Shown in pieces: positions 32,301 to 44,300 of a stretch of 58,834 bases of DNA; the first letter of the stretch is position 1, and every line of letters starts with the position of its first letter. This DNA is from Marinobacter sp. (GTDB taxonomy: Bacteria; Pseudomonadota; Gammaproteobacteria; Pseudomonadales; Oleiphilaceae): contig JAIUMV010000023.1 in NCBI GenBank assembly GCA_022565395.1, forward strand, positions 1 through 58,834, in the 5' to 3' direction. Position numbers and translations under genes: made by a program. A model generated the notes under the pieces. That model saw only the letters and a list, made by a program, of their open reading frames with translations, did not search any database and was not told where the DNA came from.

Positions 32301-35300
32301 AACTGGCGTCAGCGGTGACGCCCGACAGTGGACTGCTACCCAGGGTGCGGCGGATTTTGCCGGCTTTATGGGGCTTGAACAGTTGCTGTCCATCACGGGC
32401 ACCGACCTGTCCCTGGCCATCAACCGTGCCGCTGCAGATGGCACGTTGGTGGATTTCAGCGCTGAGACGGGCCGCAGCCTGACAATCCGGGACAACCTGG
32501 TGTTCGACATGGCCCGCAGCGAACTCAATGTGGCCAGCTTCGCCGGTGACTTCAATGTCAGCGCCTTTGATTTTATCGATTTTGATTTCCGTCTGGCTTT
32601 CAGCCAGAACTTCCTCACCCTGACTCTGGACGATGGCTCCCTGGCAGACGTGGCTCTGCTGACCTTTGCGGAAGAAGATATCAGTGCTTTTGCCGGTGTG
32701 GATGGTGTGGGTTTTGAGGTGCAGCAGGCCAACTTTGGTTTTGCGCTGGCGGTGGATATCAACCCGTTGTCCTTTGGCCGCTCCTGGCTGGCACTGAAAG
32801 GCAACGCCAGTCAGGTGGGCTTTGCCGGCATTGACCTGCTGGACGTTTCGGCCCGGGATATGGAGATCGCACTGAACACGGCGTCCGAAGACGGCCGCTC
32901 GCTGGATCTGTCCGAGAGTCCGCTGGTATTGCAGCGTGGCCTGGGCGCGCGCGTGGGTGGTTTTGAGGTGGGCTCAGGCCAGGACAGTGGCATCGTGCTG
33001 GATATGAAGGGTGAACTGGCCAGCATCAGCGGTGATCTCACAGTCAATCTGCTGGGTGTGATGGCGGTGGATGGCTTTTTTGCCTTCGAGAAAGGCCAGC
33101 AGGAAGTGGTGCTGGAAGATGGCACCGTCACTGACGTCAATGCCATGACCTTTACTGCCCGTGATGCCAGTGCCTTTGTGGGCTTTGGCCGTGGCACAGC
33201 GCTGGAGGTGGGTTTTGAGGCCCTGGGCGTGGATTTTGGCTTCGGGGTCTTCTCGGACCTTAACGATCCCAATCGCCAGTGGACCTTGATGCAGGCGGAT
33301 GTGGCTGAACTGGGCTTCGTCGGCGTACCGGGTATTGATATCCGCGCCCTTGATCTATCCATCGCCTTTGGTCAGCTCCCTCTGGATCGTCTGCTGATCG
33401 ATCTGGATCTGAGCCCGCTGACGTTTGGCGATCTGGATCTGACCTTTGACCTGGACCTGAGTAACCTGGCGCCCAATATTGGCAGTCTGTTCAGCCTGGT
33501 GGGCGATTTCAGCCTGGATATGTTTGGTCTGCTGGAGTTTGATGACTTCCTCCAGCTGGTGCTGGAATTCGATACCCTGGTGCTGAGCGACGGCACGGTG
33601 GAGGACGTTGCCTACTTTACGCTGGGTGCGGCGGGGCAGGATATCTTCGCGGGTATCGGTGAACCTGACGATGGCGGTGTTGGCCTGAAGGTGGACAACC
33701 TGGATCTGGGAGCGGCGCTGGTACTGGGTACGTCCGGCAACTTCTGGGCATCCGCCCGGGGCAGCAGCGATTTTGCCGGCTTTGTCGGTGTGCCGGGCCT
33801 TGACCTGTCGGTACAGGGGCTGGATCTGCTCATCAACACCGCAGACAGCCAGGGCCGGGTGATTGATTACAGCGCCAAACCGCTGGCCATTCCCGTGGGC
33901 CTGGGCGGCAATGTGGGTGGTATTGGCGGCAGTACTGGCACTGGTCAGGCGCTGGTGCTGGATATGGACGGCAGCAAGGGGGCGGCCTTCGACATCAACC
34001 TGCTGCAAGCCACGCTGGCTATCCAGAATTTTGTTCATGTCAGTGGTGATCTGACGTTCCGCCTGGGTGAGGTTGAAGGTCTGCGCCTGGGCGGTCTGCC
34101 GCCCGGCTTCGAGGTGATCAACCTGCTGGAAGGTTTCGACTTCTCAACCACCGAGCTTGTGGGTACCGGCCTGGATGTCTATGTGGGCGTGGGTACGCCC
34201 TACTTTGGCCGTGGCAGCAGTGACGGCGCGGTGGGCTTCTACGCCGGCGGCGTTGACTTTGCCTATGTGACCTTCGATGGCCTGTTCGACATGCAGGCCC
34301 TGAAACTGGATATCACCCAGGCGGGCATCGTCGGCCTGGACCCGCTGCTCAGCGCCCAGCTCAACGATATCACGGTGGCCATGAACAGCGCCCGCAGTAG
34401 CGGGGTCAGTGCCTATATCGACTTTGTTGAAAGCTTTGGCCCCCAGGGCTGGCAGCTGGACACCCTCGGTGGTTCTGTGTTCATGGACATGGATCGCCGG
34501 ATCGACATTTCTGCCGAGGTGGCCCAGGCGCAGATCTCGGTAGCGGAATTCCTGCATCTCGAAGGCTCCCTGGCATTCAGTGCCGGTGAGACGCTGCAAC
34601 TGGTGCGGGCGGAGGCGGGCTTCCTATCTCAATTCGGTATCGATGCCCTTTACCATGACATCGATATCCTGACCATCGGGGCCAGTAACCTGAGCGGTTA
34701 CGCTGGTATAGGTACCCCCGGCAGCAGCGATTTTATCGGCCTGCGGGTAGAGGATGTGGATTTTGGCATGGCGCTGATGAGCGCCAGCGGATTTGCCGGT
34801 TTGCGGGTAGAGGGACTGGCGGATATCCTGCCCCGCTACCTGTCCCTCAATGCCCAGGTGGGCAATGCGGCACTGGTGGGTATGGAACCGGTGCTGGACG
34901 CACGGCTGGAAGGTATTGAAATCAATATCAACACCAGTCTGGTCAAGGGTGTGCCGCCTTTCCTGCCCATGCCCTATATCGACCTGACCCAGGCCTTTGC
35001 CGATCTGGAAGGTGTTTCAGCGGCCCTTGAACTGCCGGAGCTGCCCACGCTGCCGGATATTCCCGGTTTCGATTTTGGCGGTATCGCCAGCTTCCTCAAT
35101 ACCGCCAGCAGCATACTCGAGAATCTTGACAGCTTCTCTGGCGGCATCGGCCCGGTATTTGGCGCCCAGGGTTTGCGGGTCAATACCGGCAACAGTGAGC
35201 GGCCTGTCTATCTGCATTTCGACGAAGAAATCATCCAGGCCAAAATCGAGTATTTCCATGGTGATCTGGCGGGTCTGATGCAGGTGGCGGGCTCCATGGC

Positions 35301-38300
35301 CATCACCAAGCGTGGCGCCGAGACCGTGACCCTGAGCAATGGTGACGAGCGCACCGTGACCTCCCTGGCCCTGGGCATGAGCAATGTGTACGGCTTTGTG
35401 GGCGTGGGTGGCTACTGGCAGACCAATGCCGACAATCGCATCGATGGCAGCCAGGTCAACAACAGCGCCATTGGTCTGGCAGTTGAGGATCTCAATATCG
35501 GTGCGGTGTTCATGGTGGATACCAGCCTCACCAACCCTGCTGCCTACGCTGCGGTGCAGGCGGATCTGGCCAGCGCCGGGCTTGTGGGAATCAATGATCT
35601 CACCCTGGAAGCGCGCAGCGTATTCTTCGACCTCAACCAGTCCCTGAGTGGTGATGGCGCCGTCGTCGACTTCAGCCAGTCTAGCTATGCGCTGGCGGAT
35701 GGCAGTCTGGCGGCGGGCTATCGGATTGAAACCGGAAACCCGGATAACGCCATCATTCTCAATTTCGACCGGCGCATCGTGCGGGTGCAGGGTGAGGCAG
35801 AGTTCAATCTGTTTGGCCTGGCGTCCCTTGATGGCGCCTTCGAGGTCAAGCTTACCGACGACGAGTTTACCCTGTTCGTGGACGCCTCTGCCCAGGTGGG
35901 CGGTTTCCTGTCGGGCAACGCCAGCGCCTTGTTGATCATGAGTTCTGCCGGTGTCGCGGCCCGTTTCGGACTGTCTGAGGTCGAACTGGATCTGGGTCCG
36001 GTTGATCTGGTGGTGGAGCAACTGGAGTTCGTGCTCAACAGTACCGGCCAGGTGGTGACTTATCAGGTGCCCGAGGAATTCCAGGCCAGCCGTGGGTTGC
36101 CGGCAACGCTGGATATCAGCAATATTCCGCCGAACAAGGCACAGGCAGCGGATTTCTATATCGGCCTGAATGGCCAGGGCCGTCTCAGTCTGCTGGATGC
36201 GCTGTCCCTGGAAGGTGGTTTCAGTATTCTGCTGACAGATGAGTTCACGGAACTGAACCTCAACATGACCCTGGATATGCCGCTGCTGGAACCCCTTTCC
36301 GCCACCGGCACCCTGGGACTGGTGACCGGAGCGGATGCCGGGCTTTATGGCGCCCTGCAGATCGGGTCACCGGGTGGCTCGACCCTGCTGCAGGCGGGGC
36401 CGCTGGCCATCGGCGGCAGTTTCCTGCTGCAGGTCAATACCACGTCGAGCGTGCGTCAGGTCAATGCCCTGCGGCTGGACCAGAACGGCCAGATCGTGCC
36501 GGGCCAGGTGGATCAGGTGGACCTGAATCCCACCATGTTGCGTCTGTCCGGCAGTGCGTTCGTCGACTTGCCCGCCGGCCTGTCCATGCGCGGTTCCATG
36601 GATCTGCTGATCAACGAGCAGGGCCTTGAAGCCGAGCTGGATATGCTGTTGGACCTTGGCATGTTTGGCGATCTGAAGGTGGCGGGTGCTGCAGCGATTC
36701 TGGATACCGCCGAAGGTGCGGTGTTCGCTATGCGGGCTGAACTGGACGTGTCCCTGGGCATCGATATCGCCAACATTTCCGGCAGCGGTATTCTGCAGAT
36801 CAATACCAGCAGTACCACTGCCTATGCCGGTGTGGCGGCGGGCACCACCTTTGCGCTGGATCTGGATGCCAGCCTGAAAGTACTGGCCTTCGATGTCAGC
36901 TTCACGGGTGGCATGGAACTGGTCAACGGTGTGTTCACGCTCGAAATCGAGCAGGCGCGGCTGGATTTCTTCGGTTTCCTCGAGATCGATGTCAGCGGCT
37001 ACTTCAATTCCCGGGGTGAGTGGCGGATTCAGGGGGATATCAATTTTGGCCTTGATTTCAAGGTCATCGGCGTGGATTTCGGCCTGTCCATGACCTTGGG
37101 GCACGATATCATCCGTGCCGCCGTTTATGGCGGGGTCTGGATCAACATCGACCTGGGCCTGTTCAGTATCAACAAGACCCTGGCAGGTTTCTCCGGCGAG
37201 ATTGCCCTCACCCCTGTCAGTGCCCTGCTGGACGTGGAAGTGACTGTGGTGGGTATTTCCGTTGGCTTCAGCAAATTGTGGAAGCTGGGGCCGGATCCGC
37301 TGATCACCACCCAGGTCGGGGATGTGCTGTATCTGAACATGGGCGATGCCGCTGGCCGCTACGGGGATTCCCGTTACGATGACATTATCAACGAACGTTA
37401 CTTCATCGAGGGTATTCCCGAAGGCGATGGTTACCGCTCTGGCAGCGTCGAGGTGAGCGCGCTGGGTTACAGCAAGGTGCATCATGGCGTACGCAAGATT
37501 GTCGCCAACACCGGCAGTGGCAACGACTTCATCCATGTGGGGCAGGGTGTTGATGCGCTGCTGGAAATCAATGCCAATCCCGATTTGCCCGCTTCGGGCC
37601 GCAATGTGTTCAATATCCTGGGGGGCGCCGAAGGCAGTCTGATCTACGGTGGCAGCGGTGCGGATACCTTTTTCAGTGGTGATATCAGCGGGCTGACATT
37701 CATCGGCCTGGCTGGCAACGACACCTTTATCGGCGGTGATGCGTCGTCCATCATCGACATGGGTTCCGGCAGCAACCGCATTACCGTGGCCAACGGCAAC
37801 GATGTCATTTACGTCGCCAATGCCCATCATACCGAGATCACCCTGGGGGCCGGGCGGCAGACGGTGCATGTGGATGGCGCCAACACCGTGGAGATCTACA
37901 GCGCCCAGAACGATATCCTGAACCTGCGCAACGTGCTCAATGCCGAGGTGAATCTGCTGGCCGGCAATAACACCTTGCATACCGACTGGGTGGGGGATCT
38001 GCTGGTGCGTGGGGGCAGCGGTTACGATCGCATCCTGCTGGACACGCTGGCCAGCACCGACAGTCCCTTCATTCTGGGTGATCATGAACTCAGCCATGCG
38101 GATCGTTCGATCCGGTTCGATCGGCAGGTGGATCAGATCCGTATTCAGGATACATCGGATCTGACCCAGCTGATCTCCACCGCCGAGGTCGACTGGGGCC
38201 GCACGGATCTGCATCTGACCAGCGCCGGCCTGCTGGATGTGACGCAGGCGGCGCTGGTTGCGCCGGATGCCCACTTCAATATTCAGGCGCAGGGCATTCT

Positions 38301-41300
38301 GGGCACGCTGCATACCGAACTGCGGGCGCTGACCCTGGTGAATACCAGCACCGATGCGGGCATCGGCGCCATCGTGATCCGTGAACGGGATGCCCTGACG
38401 ATCCTGCAGGGTGGCCGTACCCAGGGTGGGCTTTACGCAGCAGGCGGCAACATTGATGTGGAACTGGCGGGGCGCCACGCCAATCTGGTTTTGGCCTCCG
38501 GGGTCATCCAGACAGCGGCAGCGGGTCAGCACATTCGTCTGGTGGCAGACGATTTGGATTTCAATTCCGGCGCCGGCCAGGTGCGCGGCAGCGGCAATCT
38601 GCTGATTCACACCGCCCACGAGGCGCAGAACTATCGTATCGGTGGTGCGGGCCAGTCCATCTACGGCAATGACTTTACCCTGGGGCTGGACAACGGTTTC
38701 CTGGATTTGTCCATGAAGGATTTCGAAGCGCTGGCGGCCGGTTTCCTGCGCATCGATATCGGCCGTGAGCGCGGGCTGGACGACAAGGTGGGCCTGATGC
38801 TGATCGGTGATCTGAAAGACGATGTCACCGCCGCCTATGCCTATGCTGCCATGCTGCAGGATAGCGCCTTCTTCCACGCTCGGCGCATCAATGTCGTGGG
38901 TGACGTGCGTTCACAGAAGGATGTGAATCTGCAGGGCCGCCTGATCGAGGTCATGTCCACCAACATCAATGATCCGTTCGGCCCGCCGGATGCCGGGGTG
39001 ATAGCCGCCGCGATCCACCTGCAGGCGGATGAGCAGGTGTTGGTGAGTGGTCGTCTGATTGCGGACACTCTGCTGCAGATCGATGTCACCAACAGCACGG
39101 GTATCGATGTGCTGGTGGGCTATGGGGCCGAGGCCAACAGCGTCACCGCGGACGTGGGTAGTGCCCTGGTGACCCGTAACGATCAGGCAGAAATACGTAT
39201 CAACACCGCCGGCTCCATCATCATGGCGTCGGGCATCGAGGCCCAGGGCGCCCAGTCCGGAGTGTATCTCGATGCCCATGGCGGTGGCGTGGTGGTGCTG
39301 GAAGGTGCGGTGATCGCGGCCCGCGAGGCGGACAGTTTCATTCAGCTGGATGCCCGTGATTACCTGCATCTGAATGCGGGCAGTGCGGTGACCGGGGGAG
39401 CGCGCTTCGACTATTCCGGTGCTACCCCGGTCGCCATCCAGACCGGCACAGGGGTGGATATACAGCTCAGTGCCAGCGGCGAAATCCGCATCGACGGTGC
39501 GCTCACGGCGTCCGGGGACATTCGCATCGAGGCGGGAGCTGCCAACGGCGATCACGCCGACTATTTCGACCGCTTGCCGGGCGCGGTACAGGCTTTCACC
39601 AGCACGGATATTGCCGCCCTGCTGCACAGCCTGAACCAGGGACAGATCCCCCAGGCACTGCTGGATCTGTTCGACGGCACGCCAGCACTGGCCCTCAACA
39701 AGGCCGGCAGCCTCAATCTGCAAGCCATCGAGCACTATATGGCGTTCTCAGAACTGGGCGATGAGGCAAAGATCGCCATTGCCGAAAGTCTGGGCTACAG
39801 CGCCATTCAGTATGGCCAGTTCTTCTACAACCCCGAGTTGCCCCCCGATCAGCAGATCCGTGACACCCTGACGATCGGCCTGCCCCATGATCGCAGTGGC
39901 TACAGCTATCTGACGGGCCCGGTGTTTCACCACCCTGTTACGGGCGCGGTGGTCACCGGGTTTATTGAAGGGCCGCGGGTGGATTACAGTAACAGCGAGA
40001 TCAACTGGGGGGACGTGGGCACACCGGCCGCGGACGCCAGTTTCGACAGCCTGACAGCGGCCCAGAAAAGCAAGGTGGCCCAGCATCTGGGCTATGAGTT
40101 CGACGCTTTGCTGGGCACCCCGGACCAGGCGGGGCTGTACGTCAACTTTTCGGCCCCGGTGGGCCACAAGGTAGTCGAAGGCTTTATCCAGGGGCCACGG
40201 GCGGACTACCAGAATCAGGACATCTTCTGGGGAGAGGCCGGGGCGCCGGCCGCCGGCACTGCATTCCACGACTTGACGGCGCAGCAGCAGGTCGTGGTGG
40301 CCCGGGCGCTGGGTTACGAGGCCTATCTGAATGGCGCCTGGTACAACCCGGCGCTGGTACCGGCACTGCAGGTTGTCGGGCAGTTTGCCGACGAACCGGC
40401 AGATTATGTAATCCGGACCCAGGATTGGGACGGGGTGGCGACGCCGGCCGCGGATGCCAGCTTCGAGCAGTTGACCCTGGCGCAGCGCCAGCAGGTGCTG
40501 GATACCCTGGGCTTCAGTCTGTTCAGCGGCGTGGTGTTCTTCAATCCGGATGCCGCGATGGAAGAGCGGTTCCGCATCAGCTTTGACAGCAGTGATTACG
40601 ACCTGGATGACTACTGGGCTGCGGACGCCAGCGACCGCCCCCGGCCAGGCCAGGATTTCGATGACTGGACCCAGGCCCAGCAGCAACGTGTTCTGGAAGG
40701 GCTGGGTTATCGGTTGTATGGCGGTACGGTATACGTCGACGAGGCTGGCCAGACATTCAGGCAGAGTTTCCTGCAGGGTACGGACGGCGACTACCGCAAC
40801 GACCAGATTGCCTGGAGCCCGCTGGCCATTCCCCAGCCCGGTGCGAACTTTGCCGACCTCGACAGCCAGCAGCGCATCACCGTGTTGCGTGCCACCGGTT
40901 ACCAGCCCTACAGCGGCCTGTATTTCTTCAAGGCAGATGCCCCGGCGGGCCTGCAACTGGTGAACAGTTTCATCGCCGGCGTGGACTACCAGCCCGGCAC
41001 GGTCGCCGGGAGCGATAGCAGCCAGACCAACCGCTGGGTGCTGACCGATGATCAGGGGCACCGCTACGTGATCTATGCCAACGATCAGACCGGCAATGGC
41101 GACATCGATCGCCTGGAAATCCAGACACCCCATCCGCTGTTCGGTCAGCGTGGTTTCGGCACACTGATCACTGGCACCGTTACCTCCCTCAAGGACAACG
41201 CCGATATCGTGCTGTCCGGTGGTGAGCAGGACATGATTCTGCGGGGGAATGTGATTCTGCAGGGCAACGATGCCAACCTGACCGTGCACTCGGATCGCTG

Positions 41301-44300
41301 GGTGTATTGGGAAGGCCGCGCCGATGTCACCGGCAATCTAACGGTGCTGGGTGGTTACAGTCTGGACGGCGCCACCAACCTGGGCGGTGCCAATGAGCGT
41401 GCCGGTCATGAGCTGGAAGGTGTCAGTGTCTATATCGATCCCACGGCAACCCTTACCACGGCGCAGGCGGGTACGCAGATTACCATCAAGGGCGGGCAGT
41501 CCGTCGAACTGCTGGGCCGGGTGGTGGCCGGTGGCCAGATCGGTGCCCAGGGCATCCTGTGGGCGGGGGATGGCTCGTCGGTGCTGATCGAAGCGGGCCA
41601 GCACGTGTATGTCAACAGTGCAGTGGCGGCCAGCGATGCCGTCACCGTACGCACCACGGATCTGCCCGGTGCCCGACATCTGGGTGTTGGGGTGTTGTTG
41701 TCCGGTGTGGGTGGCCTGAGTGTGGCCGGCCTGGGTCAACAGAACGAAGTCCGTATCGAAAGTCAGGGCGATGTGCGTGTGGTGGGGCGCATCCTGTCCG
41801 GTGGCACCGTCAGCCAGAGCTTCGATGGCAACGGTGCCCTGCTGGCGGAGACCATCGGTTGGTCCGGCCAGTCGTCCACGGTCACCCTGGCCACGGCCGG
41901 GCAACTGTATCTGGGGGCTATCGTCACCAATCCGCTGGGTGAAACCTTCGAGCGGGGTGGCATTATCCGCGCCCATGACAATGTGACGCTGATGGCGGGT
42001 GTGGGCAGCGATGGCATTGGCCTCAAGCTGCCGGCGGCCTCGGTGATTGCCACCCAGGCGGCGGACAGCCAGATTGCCCTGTATGCGATGGGGGATGCTG
42101 AACTCTATGGCCTGCTGGTGGCCGGTGGTGAACTGATCGAACACAGGGACGGGGAAGGCGAATACCTGGGCCAGACAGTGAACACCTTTGGTGGCCGGTC
42201 CTCCATCACCGCGGTTGCGGACGGCCAGATCCGTGTAACCCGTTCCCTGGAAGCCGGTGAATCCATCACCCTGCGCGGCGGGATTGGCCAGTCAGGTGGT
42301 GACTTCCCCGATTACGGTCTGGTGATTGGCGGTACCGCTCAATTGAGCACCTGGCTGCCGGATAGCGAAATCAACCTCAGCGCCATCGGTGAAACCCGTC
42401 TGTTCGCCCCGGCCTGGCAAAATGAACTGTTGGCGGATGGCTTTGCGGAATCCGGCAGTGGCCGCCTCAGTGCCGATGTAGCTCTGTACCTGACCATCGA
42501 TCTGGGCACCCACACCGTGGCGGGACTGGTGCAGCTTGCTGCTGCGGATACCCACCAGCTGGACGGCCTGTTCGGCCTGTCCCAGGCGTTGCAGGCAGCC
42601 TTCGACAGCACCGCTTTCATCGTGACGGAATCCCTTGGCGGTTCGCCGGCCCTGGGCAGCAGCGTCAGTCTGAGCAGCGATGAGGTCGCCTTTGGCCTGC
42701 TGGATGGGCGCCTGATGCTTACCAGCAACTACCGCATCAGCCTGACACCGGCGCAGTCCACTGGTTTGCAGCGACTGGGCTTCAGTGGCGGTGAGCCTCT
42801 GCAGTCGATCCGTAACTACACCGTGGATGCGAGTGGAGAAGGCAGCCTGGTGAATCTGGGCAGTGCGTCCGGGTCCGGCGGCCTGACCATTGGTGGCAAG
42901 ATCCGCGCCCACAGTGGTATCAACCTGCTCAGCGCCAGTGGCCAGAACCTCAACGACAATTTCAACCTGACCACGACCGGTGTGCTGGAAACTCTGTCCG
43001 GCAGCATTACCCTCAACCCTGGCCATCAGGGTGTGATTACCGGGGAAATCATCGCCCGCGGTGACGATGCCACCATCAGTGTCATTGCCCGGGACAGCCT
43101 GGCACTGTATGGCAAACTCACGGCCCAGAGTGGCATCCTGCTGCAGGCCGGTGCCGTCATGCAGGAGGGCACTACCAGCATCTTCACCCATCAGACCAGC
43201 CGCCTCATCACCCTGGATGAGGATGCCAGCATCGTTATCCGTGGGCTCAACGATGTGGTCATCGACAGCACCATCGGCAAGGATGGCCCCGATGCCACTG
43301 AACTGACGGGCGCAGCTTTGATCGACATCCGCTCCGTATCGGGGGATCTGATCCTGACCCGCGAGGGCGGCTGGGTCGAAACCGGCGGCCAGCTCAATCT
43401 GGCTGGTTACAACGTGGTGATCGACGGGGTGATCCGCAGTACCCGTGCTACACCGGTAACCACGGATTTTGAAGTCAGTATCCAGGCAACACAGCATATG
43501 GCTTTCAGGGGGGATCTGTCCCTGGCAGGATCATTGCGCCTGTTCGCCGGTGGCAATCTGGATATTCAGGGCTCCCGCCTGCTGGCGGATCAACCAGGTC
43601 AGCGTCTGCTGATACAGGCCAACGCTGATCTGCGCATGGGCAGTTTCGATCCGGTTGCCGGTCAGCCCGGCACCGATGGTGTGGTGCTGGCGGCAGACCA
43701 GTCTCTGGTGATCCAGGCCGGGGGCAGCCTGACCCTGGCTTCGGATGTGTCCGCTTTCGTGTCCGCGCAGCATGGCCTGCTGCGTATCGACGCCGACCGG
43801 GCGGTAATCGTCGGCAGCTTGCGGGCCGGTGATCACTTCAGTGAGGATGCGCCCGGATACAGCCCTGCGGGCAGCGACGCAGCACTCCGTATCACCACCG
43901 GCCGTGGCCTGGTGCTGGGTGGCCTGGGCCTTGATGCCAACGGCGCCCTGGTGAACACCGGCGCACTGCTGCAGGCATCCGGCCTGATGACCCTGCGCAC
44001 CGGCGCCAACAGTGATGGCCTGGGCCTGTCCCTGAACTCACTCAGCAGCCTGTCCAGCAGCGCCGAATCCGTGGTAGTGCAGGCGGACGGCAATGTGCAC
44101 CTCTACGGGGTAGTGCAGGCCAGCGATGGTGTGGTCAGTGTCACGTCTGCGGGGCAGATACTGGTGGACGGTTTCGTCGATGCGGGCGATGCCATTCTGA
44201 TGAGCGCGGGCACCCACGGCAGCCGGGCCGGCCTGATCATCAACGATCTGATCTGGAACGAGGATGAAACCCAGGTTCTGTCCGGTGGCCGCCTGAATAC

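Larger units (their letters stand above)
26101..35720 (+). repeat. Family of about 130-160-residue SAFAG/W-A-LQG modules
   Basis: Between residues about 962 and 4168 a module recurs at least ten times. Its recognisable order is a strand ending FxFE, V-x-LSDG, LTVGAAQVSAFAG, GFSLEDLDFALALMSD, WLALQGNAQSISFVGV and LSLQINR, then a connecting DFA/DFS. Clear copies start near 26,100, 26,560, 28,840, 31,170, 31,620, 32,090, 32,560, 33,030, 33,500, 34,520 and 35,280. The family is diverged, so it is old. I cannot assign it to a named domain. Confidence 0.7.

Noticed and set aside
36367-38877. Minus-strand open frame of 836 codons, plus similar ones at 51646-53814, 56704-58680 and 39748-41289
   Set aside because: Same reason: antisense shadows of a high-GC repeat gene, with no start signals or recognisable motifs.
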